A stretch of DNA of 43,196 bases from a virus. The translations under genes were made by a program, and so were the position numbers. The stretch is taken from positions 1-43,196 of IMG/VR virus record IMGVR_UViG_3300005581_000032; one strand, written 5' to 3'. How positions within the stretch are numbered: the stretch's first letter is position 1; each line of letters starts with the position of its first letter. Shown here piece after piece: positions 9,505-15,781 of this stretch. Below the pieces are notes generated by a model, which was not told the DNA's origin, ran no database searches, and worked only from the letters and a program-made list of their open reading frames with translations.

Positions 9505-10451
9505 TCTTGAAATTCATCCTTAAAATAATAGAAACCTTTTATCATATTAGGCCATCTAGGTAATCTAAATTTTTCTCGAAATAATTCTTTTTCAAATTCT
9601 GTTTTAAATCTTCTCTCTAGAGGTATGTTGTTAAAAATTTCATCCACCCTTTCTGCTATAGTATTGTAGCGATCAGCTTCTGGTAATAGTGCTAACTTTG
9701 GAAGTAACACCTCTGTTAACCATATTGATTGCTGGCCTGTTTTAAAATGTTGATCTTCAAACTGTTTTCCGTGCCCGTCCGGAAATATAAAAAATGCATC
9801 TTTAAACTTTTTAGCAGTAAGATACGGAAAAATTGGTGGCAGCCATTTATCTTTGTGGATCCCCCATATTGGGTTGTCGTATACTTCTAATGCAGGACTG
9901 ATTTTATATCCAAATGGTTTTGAAGGCCCAAGCAATTTTGTTTTTAATTCTGCAAATATTGACGATTCTCCGTATTCAGATTTATATTCAAGGTCTGTTC
10001 CTAACTCTCTTACGTCACCGACACCTGTCATTAACCATTTAGCACCAGTATGTTCTAGTAATTGCTGTGTCATAGTAATGCTATTAAGGCTATGCATAAA
10101 ATATGCTTCCTCATCGAAGAATGTTTTATACCATTTTCGATCATATATAGGAGAATTTAAGTAATTAAAGATACTTCCTGCTGTTTTCCACCCTGGCAGT
10201 CGATCTTTTAATTCTCCTTCTTGGTGGAAAAAATCATTTCGCAAATGTGTAGACCATTGAACTATTACGGTATCTTCTGGACCAAATTTATATTTTACAT
10301 TACATTCGGCAATGCGTTCGGAAATACCTCTATTTCCTATTCCTGCAAGTCCCCAATTTTCAAAACGATCAAAATGAATACTCAGTAAGTCTGCCCAAGT
10401 TGGCCACGAGTATGCTGTGTAACTACATCCAAAAACAAATAATCTTTTCAT
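9501..10451 (-). CDS. SGNH/GDSL-like hydrolase family protein (316 aa)
   Basis: The N-terminus MKRLFVFGCSYTAY places Ser10 in a block I setting (FGCSYT, in place of GDS). GIGN at 37-40 supplies a block II-like Gly, VQWSTHLR near 65-71 sits where block III is expected, and an Asp...His segment (DGHGKQFEDQHF, ~223-234) is a candidate block V. These suit an SGNH fold acting as esterase or acyltransferase on carbohydrate, but the substrate cannot be told. It starts on TAATG, sharing an A with the stop of the glycosyltransferase gene, with AGGAAA as ribosome site, and overlaps the carbamoyltransferase start downstream. The tight trio implies a shared pathway in glycan modification. Catalytic activity is inferred from motifs only. 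Confidence 0.72.
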   Translation of the reverse strand: MKRLFVFGCSYTAYSWPTWADLLSIHFDRFENWGLAGIGNRGISERIAECNVKYKFGPEDTVIVQWSTHLRNDFFHQEGELKDRLPGWKTAGSIFNYLNSPIYDRKWYKTFFDEEAYFMHSLNSITMTQQLLEHTGAKWLMTGVGDVRELGTDLEYKSEYGESSIFAELKTKLLGPSKPFGYKISPALEVYDNPIWGIHKDKWLPPIFPYLTAKKFKDAFFIFPDGHGKQFEDQHFKTGQQSIWLTEVLLPKLALLPEADRYNTIAERVDEIFNNIPLERRFKTEFEKELFREKFRLPRWPNMIKGFYYFKDEFQE

Positions 10452-11461
10452 TATTTTCCTGCGTCACAACATGCGTTACTTGATGTAACTTCAATTAACG
10501 GCTCTGATGAAATAACTGCAGGTATACTGTATTTTTCAACTAATGAGTTAACTGAATTTGCAATGTATTCTTCGATCTGTTCGTTCATAATCATAATACC
10601 TTCGTTAGTGCGATCAGCAACTTCATCTATAGTAATTCTGATAGGACTGTATCTACGACGGTCGCCGCCCATGTCATGCACATCAAACTTGTCAGCAGTT
10701 GGGTAAGAAATATTTTCCATAAATGTACTTCCGACAATTACAGTAGCTGGCTTGTGCAAGGCATAAGCAATATGCTGTCCAACGCTGTCGCATCCTAAGA
10801 AACAGTCAGCTTCGTTAATAATACCTGCCCAATGACGGAGTGTTGCATTTTGCGGAGCAGCTACAGGACTAGTACATCCGTGTTTTGAATAATCAATCCC
10901 AAACTCTGACATTGCAATAACTGCATGTTTTTCCTGCAATTTCTTAATAATGTTTATAGCATGAGTTGCTTCAAAACTTCTGCCCGAAGGATCTGAGATA
11001 GTATTATTTTCTACTCGGGTGCCGCGGCCAAATGGTTGAAACACAACAACAGTATCTTTGCCTGTTTTTTCTTTTACTTCTTTAATGATATTTTTACCAG
11101 TTAATGATTCATCAACTGAAAGTTTAAGTGTTGGACGAGGCAATTCTCTAAGACCTTTGTTATTAATTTCGATATCAAATGCCTGTGACAAGTTACATTT
11201 TTGATTGTAGTATTCCCAAACTCTATACGGCTCAGGAGTAATCAATGTCATATTGATTAGTTTTTCTTCAAAAAGATTTTTGTGCCAGTTGTCGTAGACC
11301 TTAGGATATAGTGTAGGATGTCCTTTGAAAAAATCTGTGCCACCTTCGCATACGATGATAAAATCTTTGTCGCCGGATTCTTCTCTGTATTTTTCAAGAG
11401 CCGGAATTGAACAAATAACGCGGCCGGCACCACCGTTAATAAAAAAGGCCTTAGATCTCAT
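10451..11461 (-). CDS. GT9-like (heptosyltransferase-type) glycosyltransferase
   Basis: The 336-aa protein begins with a Rossmann-type strand-loop of the form FFINGGAGRVICSIPAL (residues 7-22), like the donor-side N-terminus of ADP-heptose:LPS heptosyltransferases. The C-terminal half has QPFGRGTR (~139) and then LRHWAGIINEADCFLGCDS with VGQHIAYAL and KPATVIVGST (~204-243), matching the family pattern 'D.....DSG..H.A.....P....G.T'. It transfers a sugar to an acceptor glycan; donor and acceptor are unknown. The start has AGGAG, a CATAAATA late promoter upstream and a hairpin before that, so it opens its own transcription unit with the SGNH and carbamoyltransferase genes. The C-terminus ends NACCDAGK. 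Late expression suggests virion glycan modification or late host-surface change; both are inference. Confidence 0.8.
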   Translation of the reverse strand: MRSKAFFINGGAGRVICSIPALEKYREESGDKDFIIVCEGGTDFFKGHPTLYPKVYDNWHKNLFEEKLINMTLITPEPYRVWEYYNQKCNLSQAFDIEINNKGLRELPRPTLKLSVDESLTGKNIIKEVKEKTGKDTVVVFQPFGRGTRVENNTISDPSGRSFEATHAINIIKKLQEKHAVIAMSEFGIDYSKHGCTSPVAAPQNATLRHWAGIINEADCFLGCDSVGQHIAYALHKPATVIVGSTFMENISYPTADKFDVHDMGGDRRRYSPIRITIDEVADRTNEGIMIMNEQIEEYIANSVNSLVEKYSIPAVISSEPLIEVTSSNACCDAGK

Positions 11462-11485
11462 TGTGTCTCCTAAAATATAGTGTAA

Positions 11486-11493
11486 TATTTATG
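11486..11493 (-). promoter_or_regulatory. T4-type late promoter octamer CATAAATA
   Basis: It is a seven-of-eight match to TATAAATA before the GT9-like gene. T4 spacing gives a start at 11480 and a 19-base leader with AGGAG. It follows a hairpin at 11506-11522, the same arrangement as after gp23. Confidence 0.6.
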
Positions 11494-11505
11494 GAGTAGA
11501 GATCT

Positions 11506-11522
11506 AAGACCCTTGCGGTCTT
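11506..11522 (-). terminator. Hairpin after the fiber-chaperone cassette
   Basis: On the coding strand AAGACC pairs with GGTCTT around GCAAG, just past the stop of the 210-aa gene. The following AGATCTC is not a T run, so termination may be partial. Confidence 0.5.
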
Positions 11523-11529
11523 GATTTAA

Positions 11530-12162
11530 TTATTTGTTAATTGGGTGTCTTGGAATCCAAACTTTATGTGCATCAAACCCGGCCCATGTAGTTTCAAAAT
11601 TTTCTAATTCTGACTTATATGTTTCCAACTTGGCCCGCAGACTGGCTGGCATATCAGTTATTGCTCGCAATTCCAATTCTACTTCAGTTAATTGTGATGC
11701 AATAACTTCTCTCAGATTATCCCATGTAACCCATGTTTTTTTCCATGGATACGACCACTGTTCTGTTTCACGATTATACTCTGCTTCATTGAATTCATAA
11801 GTATGATCTGGCATTGGATCTATTGGGCGTGTATATACTTCGCCATTGGGTAAATTTTCACTATATTTAGGCAATGTATCACCGTCAACCTTATCGCTAG
11901 CACCTATAAGGGTACAGAATAGTGAATCGGCATGACAGTCAATTTCTAACTTTGTACATCCTTCAGGAGATGGAATAAGGGGGCCGTCTTCTTCTAACGT
12001 GTAAAAATTAGTGCCGTATAATTTGTTAGTTCTAACATCAAGGAACACCCATATGCGATCTGGACCATTGTATGTCCAGCTTGCTGTCTTCCTTAATTCA
12101 TTAGTCTGAGCAAGATAATCATCTGCTAAATCATATGTAAAAGTTTTCGATATTATCGTCAT
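11530..12162 (-). CDS. Tail fiber assembly chaperone-like protein, copy 2 (210 aa)
   Basis: It is a paralog of the 216-aa gene at 13690-14340. Both have (K)T.TYD..DDYL.QTN near the N-terminus, a Y.GPD..W.F segment, then P.P.DHTYEF, PWKK..VTWD.LR and a C-terminal helical stretch ending in a W..F/G..W pattern. In the sister protein the C-terminal helix closely matches the YRQ.LRDLP signature of phage tail-fiber assembly chaperones; in this copy it has diverged (LETYKSELENFETTWAGFD). It is probably a chaperone for adhesin folding or attachment and need not be in the virion. It starts five bases after the adhesin-like gene 12167-12916, its likely client. A hairpin and a late promoter follow, ending the cassette. 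Confidence 0.72.
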   Translation of the reverse strand: MTIISKTFTYDLADDYLAQTNELRKTASWTYNGPDRIWVFLDVRTNKLYGTNFYTLEEDGPLIPSPEGCTKLEIDCHADSLFCTLIGASDKVDGDTLPKYSENLPNGEVYTRPIDPMPDHTYEFNEAEYNRETEQWSYPWKKTWVTWDNLREVIASQLTEVELELRAITDMPASLRAKLETYKSELENFETTWAGFDAHKVWIPRHPINK

Positions 12163-12166
12163 AATT

Positions 12167-12916
12167 TTATCCGTATGTTACTAAAACCAGCCCAGCTGCT
12201 CCGTACCAGCCACAGCAACATGCTCCGCTGTGTACTTGCGCACTTAATCCGCCGCCACCTGGGAATACTGGCTTACACATTCCGCCTTGCGTCATACCCA
12301 CATATGGGGTACATCCGCTTGGGCCAAATGTTGGTCCTGATACAGTTGCAGGCGCTGCAGGAGCCCATTGTTGGCTACCTGCATAACAGTAAAACATAAT
12401 ATAAGAGCCGCCACACGTTCCGCTAATACATACATCGCCACCAGTTGAACAGCATACGTCACTTGATTGGCGGCAGATATATCTGCATGAACAAAATCCG
12501 TAACATCTAACGTCTCCGCCGCAGCCGCCACGAGCACAAAAATTACTTAAATTTAGCCCTGTTACATAGCTAGTATTACCTGGACATCCATCGTTTGTAT
12601 TTGATTGGCTGCCAGTTCCGCCTGCGCATATAGTATATTGTGTTCCGGGAACAACTTGAGTTCCTGACAGTGTCTTTATTGCGTATGATCCACTACCGCC
12701 TGACCATCCTTGCATGCAACAACATGCGCCACCGCCACCGCCACCACCGCCCCACATTTCAAACTTAATATAAGATTTGCCTGTAGGTACTGTCCATAGT
12801 AGGCAACAGCCTCCGTTATTTTGAGTTTCATTTGTATTTGCAACTGCAAATTCTAATAAACTAGCACTTGTTATAGTAGCAGCGCCAGTATATAATAAAG
12901 TTCTTAAATTTGACAT
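12167..12916 (-). CDS. Gly/Cys-rich adhesin-like protein C (249 aa)
   Basis: About 23 cysteines occur in 249 residues, with CC at 37-38, CCC at 65-67 and a second CCC near the C-terminus. The N-terminal half follows a pattern seen in glycine-rich surface proteins: WTVP.GKSYIKFEMWGGGGGGGG, then a VPG.QYTICAGG strand and GNTSYV. The last third has PVFPGGGGL and ends in a beta strand (AAGLVLVTYG). It is paralogous to the proteins at 12926-13690 and 14352-15095. A receptor-binding fiber tip, by analogy with glycine-rich adhesins of T-even phages (gp38), is inferred. Unlike the other two copies its downstream poly-Gly run is short. The ribosome site AAGGAA precedes the ATG, and the chaperone-like gene follows. 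Confidence 0.75.
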   Translation of the reverse strand: MSNLRTLLYTGAATITSASLLEFAVANTNETQNNGGCCLLWTVPTGKSYIKFEMWGGGGGGGGACCCMQGWSGGSGSYAIKTLSGTQVVPGTQYTICAGGTGSQSNTNDGCPGNTSYVTGLNLSNFCARGGCGGDVRCYGFCSCRYICRQSSDVCCSTGGDVCISGTCGGSYIMFYCYAGSQQWAPAAPATVSGPTFGPSGCTPYVGMTQGGMCKPVFPGGGGLSAQVHSGACCCGWYGAAGLVLVTYG

Positions 12917-12925
12917 TGCTATTCC

Positions 12926-13690
12926 TTATCTATATGATACCACTACTAGACCGCCTGCACCTGGACTACCCCAGCAGCAGCCACCACCATTAGATACGCC
13001 GCCACCGCCACCGCCACCAGGAAATGAAGCATATCCGCCAAGTGATGCGCAACCTGACGAACTGTTACAGTAGTCCCAGCTGTGTCTAACACCTGAGCCA
13101 ATATACGGTCCACTAGGTACATATTGCCAAGAAGTATACCCGCAACTAGATGGATTTGATGCGCCGCCAATTGCAGGCAATCCAAAATCTGCGCCTGTGA
13201 AACTGCCGCTACGACAAGTTTCAGTGTTACCAATACATCCGCAACCGTTATATCCTACCCAGCATAATGAACATGATGGAGGACCTCCTGCTGCACACAT
13301 GTTTACAGCTCCGGTACTAGTACCGCCGGTTACATAAGAAGTAAATCCTTGTGTACCACAGCAGGCAGTAGCACAACATCCTGACCCACCAGCACAAATC
13401 GTGTAAGTATTACCTGCAACTGCAGTTACTGTTTTTCTAGCATATGCCCCTGCACCTCCGGCTGCATTAGGTTGTTGACAGCAACATGACCCTGGGCCAT
13501 CGCTGCCACCGCCCCATAGCTCAAATCTAATCCAAGTAGTGCCTGCAGGTACAGTCCATTGACAACAACGTCCGCCATTTTGAGGGCTATCTGTACTAGT
13601 GTTGTACACATACAATTGACTAAATGATCCTGATGCGCTAGCACCAGCAAGATACTGACTGACTGGAAATAACGACGATAGTGTGGCCAT
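12926..13690 (-). CDS. Gly/Cys-rich adhesin-like protein B (254 aa)
   Basis: It has about 21 cysteines: CC at 42-43, CCC at 69-71, C99, CC at 105-106 and CC at 110-111, in the same register as protein A. The N-terminal signature is NGGRCCQWTVPAGTTWIRFE followed by LWGGG, then YTICAGGSGCC and FTSYVTGG. A heptaglycine run (FPGGGGGGG) and GAGGLVVVSYR close the protein. The core resembles a glycine-rich beta domain of phage adhesins, here expanded with cysteines. The start codon shares one base with the stop of the upstream chaperone-like gene (TGATG), so translation is coupled. Alternating-frame open stretches inside it are by-products of GGN codon runs. A host-receptor role is inferred. Confidence 0.77.
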   Translation of the reverse strand: MATLSSLFPVSQYLAGASASGSFSQLYVYNTSTDSPQNGGRCCQWTVPAGTTWIRFELWGGGSDGPGSCCCQQPNAAGGAGAYARKTVTAVAGNTYTICAGGSGCCATACCGTQGFTSYVTGGTSTGAVNMCAAGGPPSCSLCWVGYNGCGCIGNTETCRSGSFTGADFGLPAIGGASNPSSCGYTSWQYVPSGPYIGSGVRHSWDYCNSSSGCASLGGYASFPGGGGGGGVSNGGGCCWGSPGAGGLVVVSYR

Positions 13691-14340
13691 CAGCTAACTC
13701 CTGTCGTAGGATCTGTTGGAAATATAACTTTCCAAGGATCAACACCTTCAAATACTGCTGGCAAATCTCTTAATTTTTGACGATATACTTCAAACGCAGC
13801 ACGTTCTTGATCCGACATTAGTGTAGTAGCTAAGGTTTTATCTGATGCCGCTAACATTGCAGTTCTAGCTTTTCGTAAATCGTCCCACGTAACGTGTGGC
13901 TTTTTCCAAGGCAACGGTTTAACCCATTCTCCAGCAGCAATATTATAGACACATTCCATAAATTCGTACGTATGATCAGGCGGTTGATTTATTGGTCTTG
14001 TATATGATGTACCGTCTGGAAGTTGTTCAGTTTGAGTTGGCAAGTAATCATAATACTTGTGTCTCCAAATCATGCTGGCTATTACTGTATCAACATTAGC
14101 ATCCACTAAAATTTTTACCTGTCCTGGGGGTGTTGGTATTTCATCACCATCATCTTTTATTGTAAAGCACTGGCCATTTAATGGTCTTCCAGTTTCCTCA
14201 CTAATAAAAATCCATAACTTATCTGGTCCTTCATACTCATATGACCATGTATTTCCTAATGTATTTGTTTGATACAAATAGTCATCAGGAGCATCGTAAG
14301 TGCATGTTTTTGTAATAATAGTATTTTCTCTAATTCCCAT
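13690..14340 (-). CDS. Tail fiber assembly chaperone-like protein, copy 1 (216 aa)
   Basis: The start is set at the ATG at 14340 (MGIRENTI) because AGGAAA lies just before it; an in-frame upstream ATG at 14409 would overlap the previous gene. The N-terminal half has TCTYDAPDDYLYQTN and YEGPDKLWIF; the middle has QPPDHTYEF; the C-terminal third reads WDDLRKAR..ML..SD followed by ER.AFEVYRQKLRDLPAVFEGVDPWKV. That last part is the clearest functional cue: it matches the R...L..SD...YRQ.LRDLP signature I know from phage tail-fiber assembly chaperones. It sits between adhesin-like proteins A and B, 11 bases after A and overlapping B by one base, as expected for a chaperone of one or both. Confidence 0.8.
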   Translation of the reverse strand: MGIRENTIITKTCTYDAPDDYLYQTNTLGNTWSYEYEGPDKLWIFISEETGRPLNGQCFTIKDDGDEIPTPPGQVKILVDANVDTVIASMIWRHKYYDYLPTQTEQLPDGTSYTRPINQPPDHTYEFMECVYNIAAGEWVKPLPWKKPHVTWDDLRKARTAMLAASDKTLATTLMSDQERAAFEVYRQKLRDLPAVFEGVDPWKVIFPTDPTTGVS

Positions 14341-14351
14341 AATATTTCCTT

Positions 14352-15095
14352 TTATCCGTAGAATGTCAGTATAACCATGCCGCCTGCTCCCCAGCCGCCC
14401 CAACAGCATGGTCCACCGCAGCTAGAACCACCACCACCACCACCACCTGGGAAGTGATTACACAGTCTACAACATCCGGTATTAGTCCATGAACCTGAGC
14501 AACTGCTTAAACCAATTCTCATATTTTGAGAGTATTTTGGAGAGCCTGCAGCAGTTTCAAAGTGTCCTGTTGCGCAAAAACTATGCGTTGCACTCATGCC
14601 TGCGTATGTACAGTATACTAAATCGCCTGTTCCGTTATCTCTTCTTGTGCAACCTGGGTGGCATATACCTGTGCAGTTAAAGTTTTTATAAAAACAAAGA
14701 GCACATCCGCCGTGACCGCCATAAGCATATGCTTGTGTTGACCCATTTTTATTAACGTAACTAGGAAGACCTTGTGTACCGCAGCAGTTAGGAGAACAGC
14801 AACCTGAGCCAGCTGCGCAAATAGTAAGACTGTCTCCTGATACTACTGTAAATGTTTTTGAGACATATTGTCCCGGTGCAGGCATTGCATATGGCCACTG
14901 ACAACAACAAGCACCATTACCATCGCCTCCGCCTCCCCATAATTCAACGTTTACCCGTGTAGTGGACCCGTCTATTATATAATTACAGCATCTGCCGCCG
15001 TTCTGTACACTGTCGCCCCTATCTGCAGGGAACACTGTCAACGACGAAGCTCCAGTACTTGCTGTTAATCCTAAAAATTGTGTTAAATTTGCCAT
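14352..15095 (-). CDS. Gly/Cys-rich adhesin-like protein A (247 aa)
   Basis: It contains about 24 cysteines (near 10%), including CC at 36-37, CCC at 63-65, C93, CC at 99-100 and CC at 104-105, which align with protein B. The order is a short Ser/Thr N-terminus, GGRCCNYIIDGSTTRVNVEL, WGGGGDGNG, a beta strand with VVSGDSLTICAAG, a variable Cys/Gly centre (GGHGGCALC, GICHPGCTRR), then NHFPGGGGGGG and a closing GAGGMVILTFYG strand. The heptaglycine is encoded by seven identical GGT codons. It is likely a fiber-tip adhesin. Disulfides would form only after release from the reducing cytoplasm; metal binding is an alternative. It is preceded by a small fiber-tip-like protein and followed by its probable chaperone. 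Confidence 0.77.
   Translation of the reverse strand: MANLTQFLGLTASTGASSLTVFPADRGDSVQNGGRCCNYIIDGSTTRVNVELWGGGGDGNGACCCQWPYAMPAPGQYVSKTFTVVSGDSLTICAAGSGCCSPNCCGTQGLPSYVNKNGSTQAYAYGGHGGCALCFYKNFNCTGICHPGCTRRDNGTGDLVYCTYAGMSATHSFCATGHFETAAGSPKYSQNMRIGLSSCSGSWTNTGCCRLCNHFPGGGGGGGSSCGGPCCWGGWGAGGMVILTFYG
14427..14447. repeat. Pure trinucleotide repeat (ACC)7 / (GGT)7
   Basis: Seven uninterrupted ACC units on the plus strand are GGT codons on the coding strand and make the heptaglycine of adhesin-like protein A. The matching Gly runs in proteins B and C use mixed GGN codons. A pure triplet tract can change length in frame, so loop length may vary between isolates. Confidence 0.95.
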
Positions 15096-15104
15096 TTTAC
15101 ACCC

Positions 15105-15422
15105 TTATCTAATGATCAGCCAGCCGTATGTGACTCCGGTATAAACTAATGTAATAGCAGTGTTATTAATGTTTAATACTAAGTCTTCTGCTAAGTTTTG
15201 AATTTCTTGTCCGTTACGTGCCACAGTCACATTACTGCTACCCATTGTACCAACGGCATCAATGATCTGAATAGTATCATTAACTAATGGTGATGCTGGT
15301 AATGTAATTGTAAAACCGCCTGCAGTGCAGACAATTCTATCATTAGCTACAGCAGTATATGTAGTACTTACGGTTCTTAATACAGTAGACGATGTCTCTG
15401 TTGTTGAAATGTATCTTCCCAT
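15105..15422 (-). CDS. Small beta-rich fiber-tip-like protein (105 aa)
   Basis: The sequence has the layout of a short domain common at the ends of phage fibers: YTAVANDRIVCTAGGFTITL, then PASPLVNDTIQIIDA, VARNGQEI, and a terminal VYTGVTYGWLIIR. It stands alone here rather than fused to a fiber. The start has AAGGAAA, and a CATAAATA late promoter lies 22 bases upstream, overlapping the stop of the preceding gene. It heads the promoter-defined unit that includes adhesin A, the chaperone-like gene and adhesins B and C. A fiber cap, or an adaptor between a fiber and the adhesins, is a guess from position; the domain resemblance is the stronger evidence. Confidence 0.78.
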   Translation of the reverse strand: MGRYISTTETSSTVLRTVSTTYTAVANDRIVCTAGGFTITLPASPLVNDTIQIIDAVGTMGSSNVTVARNGQEIQNLAEDLVLNINNTAITLVYTGVTYGWLIIR

Positions 15423-15444
15423 CTCGGTTTCCTTTTACTTGTTA

Positions 15445-15452
15445 TATTTATG
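15445..15452 (-). promoter_or_regulatory. T4-type late promoter octamer CATAAATA
   Basis: It matches TATAAATA at seven of eight positions and overlaps the stop codon of the 106-aa gene. T4 spacing puts the start at 15439, giving a 17-base leader that carries AAGGAAA before the ATG at 15422. Confidence 0.6.
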
Positions 15453-15768
15453 TCGCAGTCTCAATGCCGAATACTACAGCATTGCAGTTAACTGCACTTG
15501 AGTACGCTACTAAAAGTTTACCAGCTTGTAAAACTATACCAGTTCTTTCAAGTATTCCTTTTGGAGCTATTGTAGAGTCATATTCAATAAACTCTGCATT
15601 TGTTGGAGTAGCTAGTGTTGAACAGGCTAATCTGATTGTTAACGCGGTATTTGATCTATTTACGATCGACACACTGGCTACTGCAAACGTACTTGCAGGT
15701 ACTGTATACAAGGTTGTATATGAACCTGCTGCTAAATCGGCCGGTGTGCCTAAAATTCCTGATGCCAT
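15448..15768 (-). CDS. Small beta-sandwich virion protein, type 3 (106 aa)
   Basis: This beta-rich protein resembles those at 27038-27367 and 38366-38701. All three have about 105-111 residues, a strand near the start (LYTVPASTFAVASVSIVNRS here), a middle I.P.. segment (STIAPKGI), a K-L hydrophobic strand (LQAGKLLVAYSS) and a short end (NAVVFGIETAT). The ATG has GGGAGAA as ribosome site and follows the 1959-aa fiber gene by 13 bases. Each of the three copies neighbours a giant fiber gene, so a fiber-associated or decorating role is plausible. I do not recognise a named family, and the similarity between copies is by pattern, not high identity. Confidence 0.75.
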   Translation of the reverse strand: MASGILGTPADLAAGSYTTLYTVPASTFAVASVSIVNRSNTALTIRLACSTLATPTNAEFIEYDSTIAPKGILERTGIVLQAGKLLVAYSSAVNCNAVVFGIETAT

Positions 15769-15781
15769 TTGTATTCTCCCT

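Noticed and set aside
9501-11461. Host-derived LPS biosynthesis island picked up by a prophage
   Set aside because: No integrase, attachment site, tRNA or host-like gene is visible; base composition and gene packing match the neighbours, and the unit uses a phage-type late promoter.
12727-12751. GCC/ACC-rich tract as a CRISPR or regulatory repeat
   Set aside because: It is an in-frame run of mixed GGN codons encoding oligoglycine of adhesin C, with no spacers or repeated unit beyond triplets.
12292-13650. Alternative minus-strand frames inside the Gly/Cys-rich genes (12292-12537, 12946-13233, 13426-13650)
   Set aside because: They arise because GGN codon runs stay open in other frames and give low-complexity Ala/Val/Leu proteins; the Gly/Cys frames have the starts, ribosome sites and paralogous structure.
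14341-14409. ATG at 14409 as start of the chaperone-like protein
   Set aside because: It would overlap the end of adhesin A by ~58 bases; the ATG at 14340 has AGGAAA and begins the part conserved with the paralog.
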